Assembly: GCA_003140175.1 (NCBI GenBank)
Contig: PLJD01000012.1
Span: forward strand, 1 to 41,362
DNA length: 41,362 bases
Source: Actinomycetota bacterium
Lineage (GTDB): Bacteria; Actinomycetota; Acidimicrobiia; IMCC26256; PALSA-555
Direction: 5' to 3'
Shown here: piece after piece, positions 14,718 through 22,153 of the stretch
Position numbering within the stretch: position 1 is the stretch's first letter
Layout of the letters: each line of letters starts with the position of its first letter
The notes under the pieces: generated by a model
The model's input: the letters and a program-made list of their open reading frames with translations, nothing else
Database searches by the model: none
What the model was told of the DNA's origin: nothing
Translations under genes and position numbers: made by a program

Positions 14718-17004
14718 GCGCGTCCTCGATGGCTCGCCAGACCCGCTCCGCGGTCAGCGGCATGTCCAGGTGGCGGATCCCGAGGTGGCTGAGCGCGTCG
14801 ACGACGGCGTTCTGCAACGCGGGGGTGGAGCCGATCGTGCCCGACTCGCCGATCCCCTTCGCTCCGAGCGGGTTCAGCGGCGTGGGCGTCTGGGTGTTCG
14901 TCACCTCGAAGCTCGGGAACTCCGCCGCGCTCGGCATCGCGTAGTCCATCAGGTTTCCGGTGAGCGGGTTGGCGTCGTCGTCGTAGAGGACCTGCTCGTA
15001 GAGGGCCTGAGACACGCCCTGGGCGATGCCGCCGTGCTGCTGGCCGGCCACGAGCAACGGGTTCAAGATGCGTCCGCAGTCGTCGACGGCCACGTGTCGC
15101 AGGAGCTCCACCCGTCCGGTCTCGGTGTCGACCTCGACCACCGCGACGTGCGCGCCGAAGGGGTAGGTCGCGTCACCCTGGTTGAAGTCGAGCTCGCTGG
15201 CCAGCGCCCCCTCCCAGTCGGCCGGCCGACGCGCCGGATCCTGGGCGGCTTCGGCGAGCTCCGCCCAGCTGAGCGCGGTGGCGGGCACGCCGGCCACCCC
15301 CAGTCGACCCCCGTCGTGCAGCACGACGTCGTCGGCGCTCGCCTCCAGGAGGTGCGCGGCGAGGCGCCGGGCCCGTTCGAGCACCTCTTCGCTGGCCCGG
15401 TAGAGGGCGCTTCCCGCGGTCTGCAGCGAGCGCGACCCCATCGTGCCGCCCCCCCGAGGGACCAGTGCGGTGTCCGACTGCACGACGCGCACCTGCTCAA
15501 TCGCCACGCCGAGCAGCTCGGCCACGATCATCGAGAACGCGGTCTCGTGGCCCTGACCGTGCGCCGACGTTCCGACGCGGGCGACGACGGTGCCGTCGGT
15601 TTGGACCTCGACGCCACCGAACTCCTGGAACATGCCCCCGGCGGTGATCTCGACGTACGCCGACACACCGATCCCGAGTTGGCGGACGTCGCCGCTCGCC
15701 CGACGGGCGCGCTGCTCAGCCCGCAGCTCCTCGTAGCCCGCGACGCGACAGGCCTCGTCGAGCGCCTTCGCGTACTCGCCGACGTCGTAGTTCGCCCCGG
15801 TCAGGGTCGTGAGCGGAAACGCGTCGGGCGCCAGGAAGTTCTGTTTGCGGATCTCGACGGGATCGAGGTCGAGCTCGTCGGCCGCCATGTCCACGATGCG
15901 CTCGAGGAAGGCCGTGGCCTCGGGCCGCCCCGCGCCCCGGTACGCGGCGGTCGGGGTCGTGTTCGTCGCGGCGCTGACAGCGTTCAGCTGGACCTTCGGG
16001 ATCGCGTAGACACCCTGGGCCATCGTGCGGGTGAGGAAGGGCAGGAACGCCCCGATTCCCGGGTAGCCGCCGGCGTCGCAGATGACTTTCACCCGCAAGG
16101 CGACCATGGTCCCGTCTCGGCGAAGCCCGAGCTCGACGAGCTGGATCTGGCCCCGACCGTGCGTCATCGCCAGCATGTTCTCGGACCGGGTCTCGGTCCA
16201 TTTCACCGGGCGGCTCAGCCGCTGGGCGAGCGTCGCGGCAATGACGAACTCGCAGTAGAGACCCGTCTTGGCGCCGAACCCGCCGCCGACCGCCGGGGCG
16301 AGGACGTGCACCTGCTCCGATTCCAAGCCGACGGCCGCGGCGAGCGGATCGCGCACGCCGAACGGACTCTGCGTCGGCACCGTGACGTCGAGGCCTCCCT
16401 CGGACGTCGGCTCGACCAGGATCCCGTTGGACTCCATCGGCACCGGGGCGACCCGCTGGTTCACGAACCGGCCCTGCACCACGACCTCTGCACCCTCGAG
16501 GATCTCGGGGTCCTCGCCGAAGTTGAACTCGATCGCGAGGTTGGATCCGTGCTCAGGAAACAGCACCGTGGCCCCGTCGGCGAGCGCGGCTTCCGGGTCG
16601 ACGACGACGGGGAGCGGGTCGTAGTCGACCACCACCAGCTCGGCGGCGTCCACGGCCTGGGCACGGGTCTCGGCGACGACCACCGCGACGATGTCACCGA
16701 CGAAGCGCACGACACCATCCGCCAACGGAGGCCGGTTGAACGTCGGGGGCAGCATCACGAACCCCTGGACGGGGGCCAGCCCGAGCGTGTCGTTCGTGTG
16801 CACGCCGAGCACGCCGGGCATGCTCTCCGCGTCGACGGTGTCGATCGCCGTGACGCGGGCGTGCGCGGTCGTCGAACGCACGAACGCGACGTGGGCAGTC
16901 CCCGCCGGGGACAGGTCGTCGAAGTACTTCGCCTCGCCGCGCAGGATGCGAGGGTCTTCAACCCGACGGACCGGGTTGCCGAGGATGGATCCCGAGGTTG
17001 GCAT
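14704..17004 (-). CDS. Aerobic-type CO/xanthine dehydrogenase large (molybdopterin) subunit, form II-like
   Basis: 766 residues, normal length for the Mo-hydroxylase large subunit. The N-terminal Ald_Xan_dh a/b hammerhead starts at GNPVRRVEDPRILRGEAKY. The Mo-cofactor domains follow, with AVGGGFGAKTG, AYRGAGRPEA near residue 352 and the catalytic Glu segment AKGIGESGTIGS near residue 715. The active-site loop AYRGAGR is the form II type; true CO dehydrogenases (form I) carry AYRCSFR. So the substrate is probably not CO but an aldehyde, purine or other heterocycle. The FAD (CoxM) and iron-sulfur (CoxS) partners are absent from this window. It overlaps mec by 14 bases and follows the nitronate monooxygenase by 9 bases on the same strand. 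Confidence 0.9.
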   Translation of the reverse strand: MPTSGSILGNPVRRVEDPRILRGEAKYFDDLSPAGTAHVAFVRSTTAHARVTAIDTVDAESMPGVLGVHTNDTLGLAPVQGFVMLPPTFNRPPLADGVVRFVGDIVAVVVAETRAQAVDAAELVVVDYDPLPVVVDPEAALADGATVLFPEHGSNLAIEFNFGEDPEILEGAEVVVQGRFVNQRVAPVPMESNGILVEPTSEGGLDVTVPTQSPFGVRDPLAAAVGLESEQVHVLAPAVGGGFGAKTGLYCEFVIAATLAQRLSRPVKWTETRSENMLAMTHGRGQIQLVELGLRRDGTMVALRVKVICDAGGYPGIGAFLPFLTRTMAQGVYAIPKVQLNAVSAATNTTPTAAYRGAGRPEATAFLERIVDMAADELDLDPVEIRKQNFLAPDAFPLTTLTGANYDVGEYAKALDEACRVAGYEELRAEQRARRASGDVRQLGIGVSAYVEITAGGMFQEFGGVEVQTDGTVVARVGTSAHGQGHETAFSMIVAELLGVAIEQVRVVQSDTALVPRGGGTMGSRSLQTAGSALYRASEEVLERARRLAAHLLEASADDVVLHDGGRLGVAGVPATALSWAELAEAAQDPARRPADWEGALASELDFNQGDATYPFGAHVAVVEVDTETGRVELLRHVAVDDCGRILNPLLVAGQQHGGIAQGVSQALYEQVLYDDDANPLTGNLMDYAMPSAAEFPSFEVTNTQTPTPLNPLGAKGIGESGTIGSTPALQNAVVDALSHLGIRHLDMPLTAERVWRAIEDARGGT

Positions 17005-17013
17005 CCTCGGACT

Positions 17014-17952
17014 TTATCGAGGGGCCGGGTAGCGGTGAGCGAGGTCCTCGAGCGTGGCGTGGAACTCGTCGATGGTCGACCCGATGATCTCGGCGACCGG
17101 CACCACGTCGCCGATCCGCCCCGCGACCTGGCCACCGAACGCGAAGGCCGCGTCGAGGTCCCCGTCGAAGTAGAGGGCCAGGATCCCCTCGAGCGAGCCG
17201 AGCGCGACGCGTTCATCGGAGTGCTCGTGCGCCTCGCTGCGGTCGGTCGCCAGCACCCGGAACGACGGCTTGTGCCACCGGTTCAAGAACACGGTGCCCG
17301 TCTCGGACGTCTCGACGACGAGCTGCTTGTAGTTGGCGTGCACCGGCGACTCGGCCGCGGACACCATGCGGGTCCCCATCTGGACCCCCTCGGCGCCGAG
17401 CGCGAACGCGGCGGCCATCGACCGACCGTCGCAGATCCCACCCGCGGTGACGACCGGCACGTCGACGCTCGAGCACACGAGTGGGGTCAGCACCATCGAC
17501 GCGACGTCCCGGCTCGCCTTGAACCCACCCCCTTCACCGCCCTCGGCCACGATCCCGTCCACCCCCGCCGCCACCGCCTTCAGCGCGGCCCGCACCGACG
17601 GCACGACGTGAAAGACGGTGATCCCGGCCTCGTGGAGCGCCCCGGTGTACGCGGCAGGGTCACCGGCTGAGGTCGTCACGAAGCGGACACCCTGGTCGTG
17701 GATGAAGTCCACGATCCCGGGGTCACGGACCAGCATCTGGGCGATGTTCACGCCGAAGGGCTTGTCGGTGAGGCCGCGCATACGGGTGATCTCGTCCCGC
17801 ACCTGATCCAGCTGCCCCGAGGAGGTCTCGATGATCCCCAGGCCACCCGCGTTCGAGACGGCCGAGGCAAGCTGGGCCCGGGCGATGTAACCCATCGGGG
17901 CTTGCAGGATCGGATGGTCGATCCCGAGCATCGTCGTCAGGCGGTTCCGCAT
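17014..17952 (-). CDS. Nitronate monooxygenase / NPD-family FMN oxidoreductase
   Basis: 312 residues from the ATG at 17952. TIM-barrel FMN protein of the 2-nitropropane dioxygenase family: N-terminal MLGIDHPILQAPMGYIA, SNAGGLGIIE, KPFGVNIAQ, VAEGGEGGGF with the FMN-phosphate region, VVTAGGICDGRSMAAAFALGAEGVQMGTR. Members oxidise alkyl nitronates or act as enoyl reductase-like flavoproteins, so the substrate is open. A longer frame to 18039 would overlap the smpB start, so the ATG with 22 bases of divergent spacing is preferred. It probably heads the transcript running into the CoxL-type gene. Confidence 0.9.
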   Translation of the reverse strand: MRNRLTTMLGIDHPILQAPMGYIARAQLASAVSNAGGLGIIETSSGQLDQVRDEITRMRGLTDKPFGVNIAQMLVRDPGIVDFIHDQGVRFVTTSAGDPAAYTGALHEAGITVFHVVPSVRAALKAVAAGVDGIVAEGGEGGGFKASRDVASMVLTPLVCSSVDVPVVTAGGICDGRSMAAAFALGAEGVQMGTRMVSAAESPVHANYKQLVVETSETGTVFLNRWHKPSFRVLATDRSEAHEHSDERVALGSLEGILALYFDGDLDAAFAFGGQVAGRIGDVVPVAEIIGSTIDEFHATLEDLAHRYPAPR

Positions 17953-17974
17953 CGCCGCACGGTACCGTCGAGCC

Positions 17975-18448
17975 ATGGCGACGGGATCCAAGGGCAAGGC
18001 CCGCACGCCGACGATCAACAACCGGCGGGCCCGATACAACTACTCAATCCTCGAGTCGTTCGAGTGCGGCATCATGCTGGCCGGGTCCGAGGTCAAGTCA
18101 CTGCGCGAGGGGCGAGCATCGCTCCAAGACGCCTACGCGCGGGTCTCGGACAACGAGATCTGGCTCCACGGCATGCACATCTCGCCCTACGCCTTCTCCC
18201 GCGCCGAACTCGAGCCAGTCCGGCCCCGCAAGCTGTTGCTCCATCGCCGCCAGATCGACGAGCTCGCCCGGGCCACCGGTGAGCGGGGCGTGACGCTCGT
18301 CCCGCTCCAGCTCTACTTCAAGGACGGTCGCGTGAAACTGGAGCTCGGCGTGGCCCGCGGCAAACGGTCCTACGACAAGCGCCAGACGATCGCGGAGCGT
18401 GACGCCCAGCGCCAGGTCGAGCGGGCCCTCAAAGGCCAGCGCGACTGA
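17975..18448 (+). CDS. smpB: SsrA-binding protein SmpB
   Basis: 157-residue tmRNA-binding protein for trans-translation of stalled ribosomes. Family signatures: NRRARYNYSILESFECGIMLAGSEVKSLREG, NEIWLHGMHISPY, KLLLHRRQIDEL, LYFKDGRVKLELGVARGKRSYDKRQTIAERD. The basic C-terminal tail that enters the decoding channel is present. The tmRNA gene begins 142 bases downstream on the same strand, the usual arrangement. That gap contains a GC-rich stretch and a small hairpin (CCCGTC/GACGGG, about 18560-18580) but no gene. Confidence 0.97.
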   Translation: MATGSKGKARTPTINNRRARYNYSILESFECGIMLAGSEVKSLREGRASLQDAYARVSDNEIWLHGMHISPYAFSRAELEPVRPRKLLLHRRQIDELARATGERGVTLVPLQLYFKDGRVKLELGVARGKRSYDKRQTIAERDAQRQVERALKGQRD

Positions 18449-18590
18449 GCCCTAGCGGTGGGTCACCCGCCCCAACCGGACGGGCAGCCGTCACGCCCCG
18501 CCACCTCTCCCCTGGGCCGCTGATTCCAGGCCCGGCAGGCCCGGGTAGGCTGATGTCGTCCCGTCACACGTACGACGGGGCACTTGACAA

Positions 18591-18936
18591 GGGGGTGCGT
18601 GGCTTCGATTTCGTGGATCGAGGCGGGTGAAGCGAGCCGACGTTGCCGGATCGTCGTGAAAGAGCCGGCAAAAACAAACAACTGCCGAGGATAACCTCGC
18701 ACTCGCGGCCTAAGGGCCGCGCGTTCACACCGACCCGGCCGCTCAGCCGGATGTGGACGTCATAACGAGCGGCTTACCGCCGGGACGGGCCTCGCGGCCC
18801 GGCGGGACATCAAAGTGAGGCTGGGGATGCCACAGCTGCCGGTGAGTGGTGGCATCCCGAGACATTCTCACTGGCTGCGCTCGGAGAAGCCCCGCTAAGA
18901 CCAGGAAAGACCCGGGTTCGACTCCCGGCACCTCCA
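18591..18936 (+). ncRNA. ssrA: Transfer-messenger RNA (tmRNA)
   Basis: 346 nt. The 5' GGGGGUG (18591-18597) pairs with 3' CACCUCC (18929-18935), and A18936 is the discriminator. The T-arm is CCGGG-TTCGACT-CCCGG. The tRNA-like 5' part (GCTTCGATTTCGTGGATCGA) and a pseudoknot-type GGATGCCAC...GTGGCATCC pairing are visible. A tag frame ends at TAA 18711-18713 with codons for A-E-D-N-L-A-L-A-A, the expected proteolysis tail. Reading back in that frame gives CAA AAA CAA ACA ACT before the GCC; the nearby GCA (18668-18670) is in another frame, so the resume codon is unclear. No CCA is encoded. It works with SmpB, encoded just upstream. Confidence 0.95.
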
Positions 18937-19435
18937 AAAGTGCTTGACCCGCTTCGAGCACTTTTGGAGGTGCGCCACACTCCACAGTGCCGTATCGCTC
19001 AAGCAGCTCACGCGCCCAAGCGATCGCGTCACTCACTCGGATGCCCGACGGCTGTGGCTTCGTCCACAGCTCCAGGTTCTCCGGCCGATTGTCGTCACGA
19101 ATCCCGTTGCGGTGATGAATCGATTCGCCGGGTAGCAAGTTGCGCCCGAGTAGTTGCTCCGCCACTAACACATGCTCGAACACGTACGGTGATTTTCGCG
19201 CCCGCGGGTGGTCTGAGACTCGAATCATGACGTAGCCCCCCTTGTGGCGGGTCCGCCCGCCCTTCCAGTTGCCATTCGCCGCTCGAGCCATCACCGCCCG
19301 GCATGCTCGACAGCACTGAGACTTCGCTTGCTTCGGTCGGCCGCATGTGCACATCGCCTTCGATCTACAAGCCGGGCATCGGAGATGCCTGCTCGAGGGT
19401 ATGAAACTGCGACCACACTCAGCGCACCGTCTCAT
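18743..19435 (-). CDS. HNH endonuclease with zinc ribbons, reading antisense into tmRNA
   Basis: 230 residues from the ATG at 19435. Two Cys clusters (C4, C7, C20, C23; then C29, C31, C41, C42, C45) suggest zinc ribbons. They precede GNWKGGRTRHKGGYVMI and an HNH nuclease core, SIHHRNGIRDDNRPENLELW, with His107/His108 and Asn residues in the expected places. Family-like sequence ends near RELLERYGTVECG (about base 18985). The frame then has no stop and continues through the inverted repeat and about 190 bases of tmRNA read backwards, so the C-terminal 80 residues are probably artefactual or the original stop was lost. Third positions are less G/C-rich than in neighbouring genes, consistent with transfer. 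Likely a phage- or element-type nuclease. Confidence 0.65.
   Translation of the reverse strand: MRRCAECGRSFIPSSRHLRCPACRSKAMCTCGRPKQAKSQCCRACRAVMARAANGNWKGGRTRHKGGYVMIRVSDHPRARKSPYVFEHVLVAEQLLGRNLLPGESIHHRNGIRDDNRPENLELWTKPQPSGIRVSDAIAWARELLERYGTVECGAPPKVLEAGQALLEVPGVEPGSFLVLAGLLRAQPVRMSRDATTHRQLWHPQPHFDVPPGREARPGGKPLVMTSTSG
18928..18973. terminator. 17-bp perfect inverted repeat overlapping the tmRNA 3' end
   Basis: Left arm gcacctccaaaagtgct (18928-18944), 12-base spacer, right arm agcacttttggaggtgc (18957-18973). The inner part, AAAAGTGCT...AGCACTTTT, looks like a bidirectional intrinsic terminator. The outer part duplicates, in inverted form, the 3' acceptor strand of tmRNA (CACCTCC, 18929-18935). 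A transcript passing the end could therefore pair its acceptor strand with 18966-18972 instead of with its own 5' end. Confidence 0.85.
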
Positions 19436-19539
19436 GTCGAGCACGGGAGAGGCTGGGTATGACGCCGAGGCCGGGCGTCGCCACGGCGTAGATCTCCGGC
19501 CCGATGCTTCTAGGTGACTGGCTTCATGACATAGCGGAC

Positions 19540-19985
19540 TGATGTCGCGAGACATCGTGGACACCTACCAAGGGGGTGGCCGCGTGGATCTCGCTCGGTT
19601 CGTGGTTCGTGCCGTGGTCGTCGAGAAGCGGAGCGTCCGTGAGGTCGCTCTCGCCATGGCGTCTCGAAGAGCTGGCTCAATGAGCTGTGTGCCCGTTATC
19701 GCCGGGATGGTGACCAGGGCCTCGTCGCTCGCTCGCGCCGACCGCTCTCCTCGCCATCGCGGACCCCCGACACCCTCGAGGACGAGATCATCGAGCTGCG
19801 AAAACAGCTTGTTGAGGAGGGCTTCGACGCCGGACCCGAGACGATCTACGTGAGAGCAAGGTCACCGCCGAGCCGCGATTCCCGCCCCCGAAGGAGTTTG
19901 GCTACATCACCATTCGCAGGCCCGGTTCCTGCTGGCCGAGACCGGCTCGCCGACCGCGATCGAATGCGTCGACGACAAGTCAGTT
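19540..19985 (+). mobile_element. IS481-family insertion sequence remnant
   Basis: The left end (tgatgtcgcgagacatcg, from 19541) with GACATC symmetry, followed by GTGGACAC, resembles IS481-type termini. A decayed transposase follows. From GTG 19584 the frame gives VDLARFVVRAVVVEKRSVREVALA. Restoring one C between 19655 and 19656 continues it as AHGVSKSWLNELCARYRRDGDQGLVARSRRP and then LEDEIIELRKQLVEEGFDAGPETIY, the HTH and linker of IS481 transposases. A later frame has LAETGSPTAIECVDDK, like the first part of the DDE domain, after an internal deletion. The rest of the catalytic domain and the right end are missing. It cannot transpose by itself. Confidence 0.75.
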
Positions 19986-19993
19986 TGCTCGGG

Positions 19994-20623
19994 TTAGGTC
20001 CCGGCTTGCGCTCCCGCCGCGACTCGGTCCTTCCGGAAGATGATGATTGCGACCACGAGCAGCCAAATGATCGCAAGGAGCGCCCCGATGAAACCGATGG
20101 GGCCAGCGAGGGAGAGGATTCCAATCACGATCGCAGCCCACCCGAGCCAGCGCGGCAGGGCGGGTCGCCTGACCGTCGTGATGCCAGACGCGAGGAGCAG
20201 GATCGCAATGCCACCAAATAACGGGTAGAAGTCGCCGTTGGACACGACGTTCAGAGTCTGCGCGGACCCCGCAAACCCCAAGCGAGAAGATCGGACCAAC
20301 GCGTACGTGACAGACGAGTCCAGCATCACCCCGGTCGCCAAAATCACTGCCCCGCCAAATGCCGCGGTCGGTAGCAAGCCACCATCCGACCCATCGCCTC
20401 GGAGGAACTCGCGCAACCGAATCGCGAACAAGACCAGCAGCACTGCGCCAATCACCGCCAGGAGGGCTTCCACCTGGGTAGCGACCCGATGGTCCCGGAA
20501 ATACGACACAACTTTCGCGGCGCTTGCGTCGTCGTTCGGTGACCCTCCCCCGGTGAAGAACGACACTGCGAACAGCAGCGCCGCTCCCACCCCGCTCAAG
20601 GCCAACCACCGTCGTAGCGTCAT
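19994..20623 (-). CDS. Integral membrane protein, DUF4386-like
   Basis: 209 residues with about six hydrophobic segments: residues 7-25, 54-70, 86-105, 135-152, 163-180 and 182-198. A soluble loop after TM1 (SPNDDASAAKVVSYFRDHR) resembles DUF4386-type or related stress-associated membrane proteins. GGAGG precedes the ATG, supporting the start. It begins a divergent pair with the acyl-CoA dehydrogenase (344-base gap) and ends 9 bases from the IS481 remnant, so it may be part of the acquired patch or simply its border. No catalytic motif is visible and the function is unknown. Confidence 0.75.
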   Translation of the reverse strand: MTLRRWLALSGVGAALLFAVSFFTGGGSPNDDASAAKVVSYFRDHRVATQVEALLAVIGAVLLVLFAIRLREFLRGDGSDGGLLPTAAFGGAVILATGVMLDSSVTYALVRSSRLGFAGSAQTLNVVSNGDFYPLFGGIAILLLASGITTVRRPALPRWLGWAAIVIGILSLAGPIGFIGALLAIIWLLVVAIIIFRKDRVAAGAQAGT

Positions 20624-20967
20624 TGCGTCCTCCGCCTTGACTTGTTCGACATCCAGAGCCCGGGGACTCTCCCACAGTTCTCGATACGCGACAACCGCAC
20701 ACGCCGGCCTGAAAGTGACGCGCTCCGGAAGTCGGTTCCTTGGTATCTGCGCGTCCGCCGCGGTGGATGAGGCCGACGCGCGGGTGAGCTCTTGGCCCGC
20801 GGCGCTCTGCCACCGTGCGGAACACCATGTTCCAGCCGGTGGAGGGGGAAAAGGGGGAACCTGGCACCTCCCGGGGTTGGCTCAGCCTCAGTCGTGGCCG
20901 GCTGATCTCCAACCGGGCCGAGTGCTTCGGGCCGCCGCGACCGGTCTCGGGGAGGTAGAACCTCGAC
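20624..20967. other. 344-base divergent intergenic region with a GGAACA palindrome
   Basis: No gene-like frame with normal third-position bias is seen on either strand. The one notable feature is GGAACA-CCA-TGTTCC (20819-20833), perfect 6-base arms with a 3-base spacer, about 135 bases before the acyl-CoA dehydrogenase start. It may be an operator. A GGGAGG lies 12 bases before that gene's ATG. Promoter boxes could not be assigned with confidence. Confidence 0.4.
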
Positions 20968-22125
20968 ATGCGGTTGGCGCTTACCACTGAGCAGACGGCG
21001 CTCGAAGCCAAGTTCCGGGCGTATTTCGCCAAACTCGTGGAGCAGGTCGAGGCCGACGAGACGACGGAATCGACGTACACGCGCTACATCCGCCAGATGG
21101 GCCAGGATGGCTGGCTCGGCATCGGCTGGCCACGGGAGTACGGGGGTCAGGGGCAGGGCCCGATCGACCAGATGATCTTCGTGGAGGAATCGCATTGGGC
21201 GGGGGTTCCGTTGCCGCTCCTGACCCTCAACAGCGTCGGCCCCACGCTGATGGCGATGGGCACCGATGACCAGAAGCGCCGCTTGTTGCCCCCGATCCTG
21301 CGAGGCGAGCTGCATTTCGCGATCGGCTACACGGAGCCTGGAGCCGGCACCGACCTCGCGGCGCTGCAAACCCGTGCTGTGCGCGACGGCGACGAGTACG
21401 TGATCAACGGTCAGAAGCTCTTCACCAGCGCGATCGAGCACGCCGATTTCGTCTGGCTGGCAGTGCGGACGAACCCCGACGTTTCGAAGCACAAAGGCTT
21501 GTCGGTTGTGCTTGTCCCCACCGATTCGGTGGGGTTCCACTGGACTCCGCTTCGCACGATGGCGGGCGAGTTCACCAGCGCCACGTTCTACGAAGACGTC
21601 CGGGTACCGGTGACGAATCTGGTCGGTGCGGAGAACGACGGCTGGAGACTGATCACCAACCAGCTCAACCACGAGCGGGTCGCGATCTGCCCCGCCTCGG
21701 GGACGCTGCGCAGCGTGCACGAGGTGCGACGGTGGGCTCAGGAGACGAAGCTCGCCGACGGCCGTCGGGTGATCGACCAAGAATGGGTGCAGGTCGCCCT
21801 CGCCCGGGTACTGGCCGGCGCCGAGTTCCTCAAACTCCAGAACTGGCGAGCCGCGTGGTCGGCCGACCAGGGACTGGGCCCCGCCGACGCGTCGGCCACG
21901 AAGGTGTTCGGCACCGAGTTCGCGCTCCAGGCGTACCGGCTCCTGATGGAGATCGTGGGCCAGCCCGCCTACCTGGCGGAAGGATCACCCGGGGCGGTGC
22001 TCGCCGGGCGATTGGAACGCAGCTACCGATCTCAGCTCATCTTCACGTTCGGTGGCGGCACCAACGAGATCCAACGCGACCTCATCGCCATGATCGGCTT
22101 GGGCATGCCCCGCGCCCCCCGCTGA
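20968..22125 (+). CDS. Acyl-CoA dehydrogenase family protein
   Basis: 385-residue FAD-dependent acyl-CoA dehydrogenase, catalysing alpha,beta-dehydrogenation of acyl-CoA thioesters. The N-terminal helical domain holds GWLGIGWPREYGGQG. The middle beta domain has IGYTEPGAGTDLAALQTRA, YVINGQKLFTS and VWLAVRTN. The C-terminal helical domain includes LQAYRLLMEIVGQPAYL and FGGGTNEIQRDLIA, the usual flavin-contacting segment. The length is typical. The catalytic Glu position cannot be fixed without alignment. Such enzymes occur in steroid and fatty-acid breakdown loci; two P450 genes lie downstream on the other strand. The stop is 28 bases from the convergent P450 gene. Chain-length or steroid preference is unknown. 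Confidence 0.92.
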   Translation: MRLALTTEQTALEAKFRAYFAKLVEQVEADETTESTYTRYIRQMGQDGWLGIGWPREYGGQGQGPIDQMIFVEESHWAGVPLPLLTLNSVGPTLMAMGTDDQKRRLLPPILRGELHFAIGYTEPGAGTDLAALQTRAVRDGDEYVINGQKLFTSAIEHADFVWLAVRTNPDVSKHKGLSVVLVPTDSVGFHWTPLRTMAGEFTSATFYEDVRVPVTNLVGAENDGWRLITNQLNHERVAICPASGTLRSVHEVRRWAQETKLADGRRVIDQEWVQVALARVLAGAEFLKLQNWRAAWSADQGLGPADASATKVFGTEFALQAYRLLMEIVGQPAYLAEGSPGAVLAGRLERSYRSQLIFTFGGGTNEIQRDLIAMIGLGMPRAPR

Positions 22126-22153
22126 GCGACCGGTCAGCTCGCGGGGGCGCGCG

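Noticed and set aside
14668-17670. 1000-residue plus-strand frame over the CoxL-type gene
   Set aside because: It is low-complexity in character, rich in Arg/Gly/Val/His, and shows no family motifs, while the minus strand gives a full Mo-hydroxylase.
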